A stretch of DNA of 64,000 bases, taken from assembly GCA_013204105.1 (NCBI GenBank), contig JABMOM010000028.1:1-64000 (forward strand), in the 5' to 3' direction. A program made the position numbers and the translations under genes. Positions 51,512-59,718 of this stretch are shown piece after piece (the first letter of the stretch is position 1; every line of letters starts with the position of its first letter). This stretch comes from Flavobacteriales bacterium (GTDB lineage Bacteria; Bacteroidota; Bacteroidia; Flavobacteriales_G; Salibacteraceae). The notes under the pieces were generated by a model. The model did no database searches. It saw nothing but the letters and a program-made list of their open reading frames with translations, and was not told the origin of the DNA.

Positions 51512-53044
51512 CTAAGATTTTTTTAGACTGACTTCGTAGAGATCTGTGCGGCGATCATGCAGGTTTCGCACGCTTCCTTTGGTGTTCAATTCTCTTAGGA
51601 GATCAAGGTCTACGTCTACGATGAGCGTCATTTCATTGTTAGGTGTCGCTTGTGCTTTTACAGCATTCTCTGGAAAGGCAAAATCAGCAGGGGTGAACAC
51701 AGCGCTTTGCGCATACTGGATGTCCATGTTGCTCACTTTCGGCAGGTTGCCTACACAACCTGCGATTGCCACATAGCATTCGTTTTCAATGGCCCTTGCT
51801 TGCGCACAACGTCGAACCCGGTGGTATCCATTTTGGGTATCGGTGAGAAAGGGGACAAAGAGTATCTGTACCCCCTGATCGGCGTATAACCTTCCCAATT
51901 CAGGGAACTCAACGTCATAGCAAATCACCACCCCAATCTTACCACAATCGGTATCAAAGATTCCCAACTCATTCCCACCTGCAATGCCCCAAGCGCTAAC
52001 CTCACTTGGCGTTATATGGATCTTTCGATATTCTTCGCTGCTTCCGTCTCGCCTGCATAGATGAGAAACGTTGTACAGTTTCTCTCCATCCAAGACAGGA
52101 TAACTTCCTGTAATGATGTTCACATTATACGCTACTGCTAATTCCTTGAAGTAGCTGAGCAATGGACCTGAAAAACTCGCCAACTCTCGCATCGCCTTGG
52201 CTTCAACCATGTCGTTGTATTTGGCGAGCAGTGGAGCATTGAAGAGCTCGGGGAACAACACGAAATCGCTGTTATAACCGGCAACCGCATCCACGAAGAA
52301 CTCGATCTGTTCTTTGAGGGTGTCTAGGTCTGGCGTAGGGCGCATCTGCCATTGCACCAAACCCAATCGAACCACCGATTTCTGGCGATTGATCAATTTT
52401 GGCTTGGCTTCGTAATAGAGGTTGTTCCATTCGATGAGGGTGGCATATTCCTTTGACTGGATGTCTCCTTCAAGGTAATTGTTGAGCACCCTTCGCACGT
52501 GGAAGGTATTGCCCAACTGGAATGAGAGGATGGGATCGTAGAGCTCGTTGACCCGAACCTTTTCGATGTACTCTCCCGGTGTCATTTGATCGGCCTGCTT
52601 CGCGTAACCGGGTATCCTACCTCCTGCAACTATGCTCCGGAGATTTAGGTTTTCACATAGTTCTTTCCGTGCATCGTATAGTCGACGTGCCAGTCGCAAC
52701 CCTCTGTACTCGGGATGCACAAAGATCTCTATACCATATAAGACATCACCTGCCAGATCATGGGTTGAAAAGGTATAGTCGCCGGTCATCTCCTTGTAGG
52801 TGTGATCGTCCCCGTATTTACTGTAATCAACGATCAATGAGAGCGCAGCTGCTACAACGGTGCCATTCATCTCGACGCAAATCTGTCCTTCTGGAAAGAT
52901 TTTCAGAATATCCGAGATGTTCTCGTGCCCCCAATAGCTCATTCGGCTACCACTGTACGCCTGAATCATCGCATCCTTCAAGTCATTATAATCCTCCAAG
53001 GTCAAATGCCGAAGCACGACCGTACGCTCATCCGTTTGACTCAT
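51512..53044 (-). CDS. GNAT N-acetyltransferase/carbon-nitrogen hydrolase (nitrilase) fusion
   Basis: The 510-residue bifunctional protein has an N-terminal GNAT domain (about 8-190; acetyl-CoA loop EIFVHPEYRGLRLARRLY) and a C-terminal nitrilase-superfamily domain (about 225-500). Catalytic Glu266 (LFPELF), Lys341 (YRKIHITPSEV) and Cys375 (VVICYDVEFPEL) form the expected triad. Such fusions hydrolyse amides or nitriles and may also acetylate an amine, but the substrate is unknown. It begins four bases after the end of the upstream S24 regulator gene, so the pair may be an operon or the regulator may control it. Confidence 0.92.
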   Translation of the reverse strand: MSQTDERTVVLRHLTLEDYNDLKDAMIQAYSGSRMSYWGHENISDILKIFPEGQICVEMNGTVVAAALSLIVDYSKYGDDHTYKEMTGDYTFSTHDLAGDVLYGIEIFVHPEYRGLRLARRLYDARKELCENLNLRSIVAGGRIPGYAKQADQMTPGEYIEKVRVNELYDPILSFQLGNTFHVRRVLNNYLEGDIQSKEYATLIEWNNLYYEAKPKLINRQKSVVRLGLVQWQMRPTPDLDTLKEQIEFFVDAVAGYNSDFVLFPELFNAPLLAKYNDMVEAKAMRELASFSGPLLSYFKELAVAYNVNIITGSYPVLDGEKLYNVSHLCRRDGSSEEYRKIHITPSEVSAWGIAGGNELGIFDTDCGKIGVVICYDVEFPELGRLYADQGVQILFVPFLTDTQNGYHRVRRCAQARAIENECYVAIAGCVGNLPKVSNMDIQYAQSAVFTPADFAFPENAVKAQATPNNEMTLIVDVDLDLLRELNTKGSVRNLHDRRTDLYEVSLKKS

Positions 53045-53048
53045 TGTC

Positions 53049-53831
53049 TCAGTTATTTTGTTGTGTAAACGCGTCCAGTTTTCGCTGGATGGACTTCAAT
53101 TCCTCCATCAGTTCCGAGTGGCCACCGTGGCTGCTTTGATCGAACCCAAATGTAGTAACGCCTTCCGCCTTCCATATTTCCGCAATATCATTTGCTTCAA
53201 TGTCGAATGAATCATAGGCTGGATTATCGCTTTTCAATGTCAGGAAGCCGTCTTTGAGGTTATTCAGTAGCCGTTTGAAGACGATGCCTTCGGATTTACT
53301 GATCACGAGGTAAGGTTCATCGTTTCGGACACTCCTCCAATCCATGACATAGCTTCCGAGTATATATGCCCCAGAAGGAATGGGTAACATGCTGTCTCCT
53401 TTGATCTGAAATACGCGGTAGGTCTTCCCCTTGGATACTTCCGGAAAGGGCAGGTCAAACATGGGCAAGGACTCGATGAACTCTACATCACCAAAGCCAT
53501 TAAGGTAGCCGGCTGCTGCTTGCACTGGAACCAAGGAGACTCGTTCTTTATTCTCTTCCCGATCAATGGTAATCGGTAAGATGCGCAGATTGCTACCGCT
53601 GTATCGGTCATTCGGCGTAGTTTGATCGTCGAGCGATTTACCCACCCACTGGTCCATGGAATAACCGAATTTTTGACACAGGTGCATGAGGAATGAGATC
53701 CGAGGGTCTGCTCTGCCCTCCTCGTATGCGCCGATCAACGAACGCTTAACGCCCAATTGGCGGGCCAACTGGTCCTGCGTCCATCCGTTTTTCTTCCGAA
53801 TGAACTTAAGATTATCTGCGATGAAATGCAC
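53049..53831 (-). CDS. XRE-family regulator with S24-type peptidase domain
   Basis: The 260-residue protein has an N-terminal helix-turn-helix (NLKFIRKKNGWTQDQLARQLGVKRSLIGAYEEGRADP) and a C-terminal LexA/cI-type domain with Ser147 (IKGDSMLP) and Lys186 (GIVFKRLL) as the predicted dyad. A possible self-cleavage Ala-Gly lies in VQAAAGYLNGF (107-108). Such regulators may respond to DNA damage or to another signal that triggers self-cleavage. It is unlike a phage repressor in having no phage genes around it, and its nearest downstream gene is the GNAT-nitrilase fusion. Confidence 0.88.
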   Translation of the reverse strand: MHFIADNLKFIRKKNGWTQDQLARQLGVKRSLIGAYEEGRADPRISFLMHLCQKFGYSMDQWVGKSLDDQTTPNDRYSGSNLRILPITIDREENKERVSLVPVQAAAGYLNGFGDVEFIESLPMFDLPFPEVSKGKTYRVFQIKGDSMLPIPSGAYILGSYVMDWRSVRNDEPYLVISKSEGIVFKRLLNNLKDGFLTLKSDNPAYDSFDIEANDIAEIWKAEGVTTFGFDQSSHGGHSELMEELKSIQRKLDAFTQQNN

Positions 53832-53860
53832 GTGCTAAAAATAACAACATGCTGAATATA

Positions 53861-54160
53861 TTATCCTTGTTGCTTCAATAAGTTTTCCAGCGCAGCGATG
53901 TGATGTTCGAATGCCGTTCTTCCCTCTTGGCTGATGCGAAAAGAAGTATTGGGTTTTTTCCCGACGAAGCGCTTGCGCACTTCCACAAAGCCTTTCTTTT
54001 CGAGCGCAGAAATATGACTGGCTAGGTTGCCATCTGTGACATCAAGAAGTTGCTTGAGTTCATTGAATTCCACCCACTCGTTCACCATCAGCACAGACAT
54101 GATGCCGAGACGAATACGGCTCTCAAAAGCCTTATCGAGTTGATGGATGATTCCTTTCAT
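53861..54160 (-). CDS. winged-helix transcriptional regulator (HTH_34-like)
   Basis: The 99-residue DNA-binding protein has a winged helix (ESRIRLGIMSVLMVNEWVEFNELKQLLDVTDGNLASHISALEKKGFVEVRKRF) and a wing strand (FRISQEGRTAFEHHIAALENLL), typical of MarR/ArsR-like small regulators in Bacteroidota. The Met chosen overlaps the stop of the upstream membrane protein gene by four bases (ATGA); earlier codons are in frame but run through that gene. The pair is a known arrangement in the phylum, suggesting that the membrane protein modulates the regulator. Signal unknown. Confidence 0.82.
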   Translation of the reverse strand: MKGIIHQLDKAFESRIRLGIMSVLMVNEWVEFNELKQLLDVTDGNLASHISALEKKGFVEVRKRFVGKKPNTSFRISQEGRTAFEHHIAALENLLKQQG

Positions 54161-54801
54161 CGATCGTGACGGACGTACATTAAGATGCCATAAACAATAT
54201 GCAATAGGCCGAATCCTAAGGCCCAAAAGATCAATCCATAACCTAGAAAAAATAGGCAGACTAAGCCCAGAATGACGTCCGATAATCCGAGGTAACTGAT
54301 CTCCTCAAGGCTGAACCTTCCCGCATTCATCAAAGCCAAACCATAAAAAACAAGCGTAGCAGGAGCAATCAAACCGATCAATCCATGGTAAAAGAGGATG
54401 AGGCAAAAAAGTCCCCCTGTAAGCAAGGGTACGCTCAGGTTCATGAGCATGTGTCTGCTGTACGCCCCCCAAAGAGGTTGCTGCTTGCGTTTCGCTTTTC
54501 GTTTGGTGAAGATGTACGAAACCGCAAGGCTCGCGAGGAGCACAAGGATGGCATCTACCGCTAAGAACCTGGCGACATCCGTGTCGATGTGCACAATGCG
54601 GCCCGTACCAAAGGGTGTATCATCGCTTCGCACGGCCCATGGGGCTATGTTGACGCGCCAATAAGCCGCCGCCGCACCCACCAGTGCGAAGATTCCACTG
54701 AAGACACCTGCCAGGCCGCTCAGGGATATAAAACGCGAACTGCGCTCCATCAAGGCCTTGATATCCTTGAGCGCGTCGAGTGGTTGTTCGTTTGATTCCA
54801 T
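54157..54801 (-). CDS. integral membrane protein paired with the winged-helix regulator
   Basis: The 214-residue protein has about six predicted helices (for example ISLSGLAGVFSGIFALVGAAAAYW, FLAVDAILVLLASLAVSYIF, LLTGGLFCLILFYHGLIGLIAPATLVF, VILGLVCLFFLGYGLIFWALG) with a short cytosolic N terminus (MESNEQPLDALKDIKALMERSSRF). A GTG three codons earlier is an alternative start. No family name recognised. It overlaps the regulator gene by four bases and should be co-translated with it. Confidence 0.72.
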   Translation of the reverse strand: MESNEQPLDALKDIKALMERSSRFISLSGLAGVFSGIFALVGAAAAYWRVNIAPWAVRSDDTPFGTGRIVHIDTDVARFLAVDAILVLLASLAVSYIFTKRKAKRKQQPLWGAYSRHMLMNLSVPLLTGGLFCLILFYHGLIGLIAPATLVFYGLALMNAGRFSLEEISYLGLSDVILGLVCLFFLGYGLIFWALGFGLLHIVYGILMYVRHDR

Positions 54802-54899
54802 GGATTTCACTTTGAGTTACAAAGTAAATGGAAATGAGCGTACAACCGACCCTTCAAGCGCCGAGGCCCGTTGTTCCCTTCTTTTTCATCAGGCCAACC

Positions 54900-54929
54900 T
54901 TTCGCGCTGGATTTAGTCTTTTATCTTTA
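54900..54929 (+). promoter_or_regulatory. putative promoter of the T9SS adhesin operon
   Basis: TTTC, 18 bases, then TATCTTTA (one mismatch to TAnnTTTG) precedes the ATG by 11 bases. Confidence 0.35.
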
Positions 54930-54940
54930 CCAGTTCTGTT

Positions 54941-57900
54941 ATGCGAATGAGATATTTCCTTTCCATCTTGACCTTTCTTTTCATGGCGATTTCGGCCCGT
55001 GCAGATGGGTTTGTGCGCAACCTTGGTCAATGGGACGACCCCTTCGTATTTCGAGCTGGAATCCCAGCTGGCGCGGTATTTTTAGAGCAAGGAACCATCA
55101 CTTTTCACTTGATCGATCCGGAGAAATTGGAAGCCTTCCACGATCGAAAACTGGATTCGAGCGACGTGATGCGTCACCACGCCTTCAAACTTCACTTCGT
55201 CAATGCCAACACAGACGTGCTCTTCGACGTGGAGAATCCATCCGATGCGTATGAGAATTTCTACCTGGGAAATGACCCAACGAAATGGAAACACTCCATA
55301 CACCCCGTCCAGACGGTAATCTATCGAGACCTATACGACGGAATCGATTTGCATGTGATGCACAATGGCCAATCGCTGAAGTACGAATTTCACGTCGATG
55401 CGGGGGTAGATGCATCCGTGATTCAGATCGAAACCGAAGGCCTAGACGCGCTTTACCTCGACCGTGAAGAGAACGTCATCATGCGGACCTCCTTGCAAGA
55501 CATCGTTGAGCTTGCGCCGTATGTCTATCAGTACAATGCCAAGCGTGAATTCGAGATCGAAGGTCATTTTTCCCTCGAAAACGGAAGGCTTTCGTACGTC
55601 CTAGGCAAAGTCGATCCCTTTCTTCCTCTGGTCATCGATCCTGTGGTTATCTTCTCGACCTTTTCGGGGAGCACTTCTGACAATTGGGGATTTACAGCCG
55701 CTCCAGACAACAACGGCTTCCTCTACGCTGGAGGAATTGTCTTTGGCACGGGGTATCCTTATACCACTGGCGCCTTTGATCAATCCTTCAATTTTGGAAC
55801 ATGCGACATAGCCATTACCAAATACGACACATCGGGCACCCAACTGATCTATTCCACCTACCTCGGTGGCAACGGATACGATCACCCACATAGTTTAATC
55901 GTCAATAGCTCCGGCAACTTGTATGTGATGGGTTCAACGGGTTCCGAAAACTTCCCTACCTCTACTTCCGCATTCGATCGCGTTTTCGCAGGAGGACCTT
56001 CCGTAAACATCTTCGGAAATATTTCAGATGGAGTGGACATCTTTATTACGGCCTTCAACTCTTCTGGGTCCTCACTTCTCGGGTCGACCTACCTTGGAGG
56101 GACGAGTACGGATGGCCTAAACCTAAGTCCTGATCTCGCCTATAATTACTCTGATGAGTTTCGCGGTGAGATCAACCTTGACGATGACGAGAATGTCTAT
56201 GTTTCTTCTTGTACGTATAGTGTCGACTTCCCCGTGCTGAACGGATTTGATCTTTCGCACAACGGAGGTCAGGATGCCATCGTCACGAAACTGACTCCTG
56301 CGCTCACCGATATCCTCTGGTCTACCTTCATAGGGGGAGAAAATGACGAAGCCGCTTATGGTGTGGATGTGGCCACTGATGGAACCGTTTACGTTGGCGG
56401 CGGCACGAGTTCATCGAACTTTCCAACTACCCAAGGAGCTTACAATACGAGTTACCGCGGAGGGCGCGCCGATGGCTTCATCTCTGAATTAAGCGCCGGT
56501 GGCGACTCAATGATGCATTCTACTTATTACGGTTCTGCGGCGTATGACCAGATCTACATCATGCAGCTCGACCGGAGGGACCATCCTCACTTCTTCGGGC
56601 AGACAGAGCACACGGGAAGTCAAATGATCTTCAATGCGAATTGGAACAATCCAGGAGGCGGGCAAATCCTCGGTGTTCTGAAACCTGATCTCAGTGAGCG
56701 TGAATGGACGACCCAGTTCGGAAGTACAACGGGACAACCCAATATATCACCTACCGCTTTCTTAGTAGATGTGTGCAATTCAGTCTACATCAGTGGATGG
56801 GGAGGCCCGTTGAATTCAAATTCAACCAGCAATAATGCGAGTAACGTGGATGGCCTACAAACGACCTTTGATGCTTTTCGCGCCAACCCAGACAACGATG
56901 GATCGGATTTTTACTTGGCTGTTGTTGCAGCGGATGGCAATTCCTTGGTCTTCGGATCCTTCTACGGCGGTTTGCTCTCTGACGATCACGTGGATGGAGG
57001 AACCAGTCGCTTTGACCGAGGCGGACAGATCTATCACAGTGTTTGCGCCAGTTGCGGGGGCTTCGACGACTTCCCCATCGTACCTGACCCCGGAGCGTGG
57101 TCCGAGACCAACAACAGTTTCAATTGCAACAATGCCGTGTTCAAGATTGACTTTGAGTTGCCGATTGTCGTTGCAGATTTTACTATCCCTCCCTTTGCTT
57201 GTGCGCCTTTCACGCTGAATCTTCAGAACAACAGTGTAACCCAAAGCAGCACTTCCTTTGTGTGGGATTTTGGAAATGGTCAGACTTCAACGCAAACAAA
57301 TCCTTCGATCACCTATAACTCCAAGGGAACCTATGATGTGCGCCTCATCGTAAACGACCCAACGAGTTGCAACCTTTCGGACACCTTGATCCGTCAGATT
57401 ACGATTGCACAAGACACGAACTTTACTTTACCAGACATCGAACGATGCATAGGAGAATCTGCCATTTTAGGTCCAGACCCAAACGAATATCAAGACCTCA
57501 ACAATGCGACGCTTTCCTGGCTTCCCATTACCAATTTGGACGACCCGAACAGCTTGAACCCCACCGCTACGGTCACCAGTTCAACCTTGTACCGATTGGT
57601 CATTGACTACGGAGGATGCCAGGAACGTATTCTGCAGCAGATCAACATCGACGCCTACCCGATCCAATCTTCGAGCGACACGATTGTGTGCAGTTCATTT
57701 ACGCCGTTTTTCATCAGTGGCAGCGCCGTAAATGATTCGGCCACCTACGAATGGAGCGACGATCCTTCTTTCACTTCCATTCTGAGCACGGACAGCGTTT
57801 ATTTTATTGATGCCCTACCCGATCCACTGAATTTCTTCTATTTCCGAACGACCAAAATCAATGGCTGCCAAATGATCGACACGGTGTTGATCACCGTTTC

Positions 57901-58711
57901 GGATTTAGACATCGAATTGACGGCCGACACCACCATTTGTAAAAATGATCCTACGATTATCCGGGCGATTTCTGAAAATCCACTGAATACTTTCATCTAT
58001 TACTGGAGTTTGGACGCATTTACCAGCGACCCCAACGAAACGATAGCTCCGACTGATCAGAACTTCATTGAAGTAGTCTTGGATTCGGCACAGACCTATT
58101 ATTTGCGCGCAGTGGGCATAGCAGCTGATGGTTGCACGGCAGAAGACACCGTGCATTTGAATGTATCATCGCTCGATGCCTCCATGGTTGAAGCCTATGC
58201 CGAGGTAGACACGTTCTACCGCGGTCAGATCGTTCAGCTCCATGGGTCGCCTTCTGGGGCAGGCCTTGAATTCTACTGGACACCGGACAGGTACATCAGT
58301 GATCCACAGTCCGCCGACCCCACGGTTCAACCTAAGGAAGAGATGATGTACATCTGGGTGGTGAGCGATTCAACTGCCAAGGGATGCACCTTCCGAGATA
58401 CGGTAATTATCAAACCCTTTGAAATCCTTTGTGACACACCCGAGGTCTTCGTTCCTTCTGCCTTTTCACCCGATGGAGATGGCGTCAACGATAAATTATT
58501 TGTGCGTGGGCGCAACATCAAGGAAATGGAGTTCTCTGTTTTTGATCGCTGGGGCAATGAGGTATTCTCTACCGAAGACCCTGATGAAGGTTGGGACGGA
58601 TTATACAAAGGAAAACCGGCTGATCATGCCGTATATGTCTATCAATTGCGGGCCGTGTGTATTACCAATGAGGAATACTACACGAAAGGAAACGTTACCG
58701 TACTCCAATGA
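54941..58711 (+). CDS. very large T9SS type B adhesin with SBBP repeats, PKD domain and CHU_C tail
   Basis: The 1256-residue protein has a signal peptide (RMRYFLSILTFLFMAISARA). The first about 230 residues form a DUF7948-like beta domain (FVRNLGQWDDPFVFRAGIPAG). A run of SBBP-type beta-propeller repeats follows (IYSTYLGGNGYDHPHSLIVNSSGNLYVMGSTGS, STYLGGTSTDG, WSTFIGGENDEAAYGVDVATDGTVYVGGG). A PKD domain lies at about 743-825 (VWDFGNGQTSTQTNPSITYNSKGTYDVRLIV), then three more Ig-like domains, and a C-terminal gliding-motility CHU_C domain (SPDGDGVNDKLFVRG, DRWGNEVFSTEDPDEGWDGLYKG, YTKGNVTVLQ). It is exported by T9SS and probably attached to the surface. Its stop overlaps the PorP/SprF gene. 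Confidence 0.92.
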   Translation: MRMRYFLSILTFLFMAISARADGFVRNLGQWDDPFVFRAGIPAGAVFLEQGTITFHLIDPEKLEAFHDRKLDSSDVMRHHAFKLHFVNANTDVLFDVENPSDAYENFYLGNDPTKWKHSIHPVQTVIYRDLYDGIDLHVMHNGQSLKYEFHVDAGVDASVIQIETEGLDALYLDREENVIMRTSLQDIVELAPYVYQYNAKREFEIEGHFSLENGRLSYVLGKVDPFLPLVIDPVVIFSTFSGSTSDNWGFTAAPDNNGFLYAGGIVFGTGYPYTTGAFDQSFNFGTCDIAITKYDTSGTQLIYSTYLGGNGYDHPHSLIVNSSGNLYVMGSTGSENFPTSTSAFDRVFAGGPSVNIFGNISDGVDIFITAFNSSGSSLLGSTYLGGTSTDGLNLSPDLAYNYSDEFRGEINLDDDENVYVSSCTYSVDFPVLNGFDLSHNGGQDAIVTKLTPALTDILWSTFIGGENDEAAYGVDVATDGTVYVGGGTSSSNFPTTQGAYNTSYRGGRADGFISELSAGGDSMMHSTYYGSAAYDQIYIMQLDRRDHPHFFGQTEHTGSQMIFNANWNNPGGGQILGVLKPDLSEREWTTQFGSTTGQPNISPTAFLVDVCNSVYISGWGGPLNSNSTSNNASNVDGLQTTFDAFRANPDNDGSDFYLAVVAADGNSLVFGSFYGGLLSDDHVDGGTSRFDRGGQIYHSVCASCGGFDDFPIVPDPGAWSETNNSFNCNNAVFKIDFELPIVVADFTIPPFACAPFTLNLQNNSVTQSSTSFVWDFGNGQTSTQTNPSITYNSKGTYDVRLIVNDPTSCNLSDTLIRQITIAQDTNFTLPDIERCIGESAILGPDPNEYQDLNNATLSWLPITNLDDPNSLNPTATVTSSTLYRLVIDYGGCQERILQQINIDAYPIQSSSDTIVCSSFTPFFISGSAVNDSATYEWSDDPSFTSILSTDSVYFIDALPDPLNFFYFRTTKINGCQMIDTVLITVSDLDIELTADTTICKNDPTIIRAISENPLNTFIYYWSLDAFTSDPNETIAPTDQNFIEVVLDSAQTYYLRAVGIAADGCTAEDTVHLNVSSLDASMVEAYAEVDTFYRGQIVQLHGSPSGAGLEFYWTPDRYISDPQSADPTVQPKEEMMYIWVVSDSTAKGCTFRDTVIIKPFEILCDTPEVFVPSAFSPDGDGVNDKLFVRGRNIKEMEFSVFDRWGNEVFSTEDPDEGWDGLYKGKPADHAVYVYQLRAVCITNEEYYTKGNVTVLQ

Positions 58712-59718
58712 GAAAGCTGCTCTGGACCATAGCACTCGTTTCCATGGGAATGATTTCCCAAGCTCAGGACATTCACTTCAGTCAGTTCTTCGCAGCCCCT
58801 ACATTTACAAACCCAGCGTTGACTGGACATTTCGAAGGGACTTATCGACTGCACGGAATTACTCGGAACCAATGGTGGTCGGTGTCGGCCCAACCTTTTC
58901 AAACATTCGGGGGCGCATTTGACGTCAATTCTCCTTTCAACCTTAAGAATACCGGTGCTGGATTGCGATTTTCCCACGACTTTGCTGGACTTTCCAGTCT
59001 GTCGACCACCCAGGTCTATGGTATGCTCTCAAAACGCTTTCCCATCATCGGCGACCGGAACCTATCCCTTCACGTCGGTGCACAAGGGGGATTCTGGATG
59101 CAGAGCATTGACTTCAGCAAACTGACATTTGACGACCAATTCAACGGCATTCGCTTTGATCCCAATCTCGCTACGCAACAGTCGTTCGGGAATGGAAGCA
59201 CAAACGTTTTCAATTTCGGTGCTGGCGCCTATCTCGAGCAGCGTTTCTCAGAACGCAACCGTTGGGGAATTGGGTTCAGTTCCATGAACCTGACACAGCC
59301 TGACCGTAGTTTCTTCAAAAGCACAGAAGCTCGCTTGGCACGAAGAAATGATGTACATGTCCTCACGTCATTTCCTATTGGAGGCGTGTGGGATATCATG
59401 CCCGCTGCGCGTTATCAATGGCAAGGTCCGCATGCCGAACTTCAAGGCGGGACAGCAATTCGTTACCACTTGAGTACCGGCCCGATGAACCCGCGTTCGC
59501 TTCAAATGGGCTTTTGGTATCGCTTGAACGATGCCGCCTATACTTCCATAGGCATTCAATTGAACAACTTGTACGTTGGCGGGGCGTATGACATTAATAT
59601 CTCAAGACTCCAGCCAGCCACCAACTACCGCGGGGGTTGGGAAGCAACGGTGATTTACATCATCCCCACGGTTCGAGAAAAAGTCAAGCGCTTGCGGCAA
59701 TGCCCAGATTACCTCTGA
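58708..59718 (+). CDS. PorP/SprF family type IX secretion membrane protein
   Basis: The 336-residue outer-membrane beta-barrel begins with a signal peptide (MRKLLWTIALVSMGMISQA) followed by QDIHFSQFFAAPTFTNPALTGHFEG, a hallmark of the PorP/SprF family. SprF helps deliver CHU_C-tailed adhesins such as SprB to the surface in Flavobacterium, so this copy likely serves the large adhesin encoded just upstream. Its start overlaps the adhesin stop by four bases (ATGA), and it ends within the start of the next gene. Confidence 0.93.
   Translation: MRKLLWTIALVSMGMISQAQDIHFSQFFAAPTFTNPALTGHFEGTYRLHGITRNQWWSVSAQPFQTFGGAFDVNSPFNLKNTGAGLRFSHDFAGLSSLSTTQVYGMLSKRFPIIGDRNLSLHVGAQGGFWMQSIDFSKLTFDDQFNGIRFDPNLATQQSFGNGSTNVFNFGAGAYLEQRFSERNRWGIGFSSMNLTQPDRSFFKSTEARLARRNDVHVLTSFPIGGVWDIMPAARYQWQGPHAELQGGTAIRYHLSTGPMNPRSLQMGFWYRLNDAAYTSIGIQLNNLYVGGAYDINISRLQPATNYRGGWEATVIYIIPTVREKVKRLRQCPDYL

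Noticed and set aside
53049-53831. S24 repressor as evidence for a prophage
   Set aside because: There are no integrase, capsid, tail or lysis genes nearby and flanking genes are ordinary chromosomal ones.
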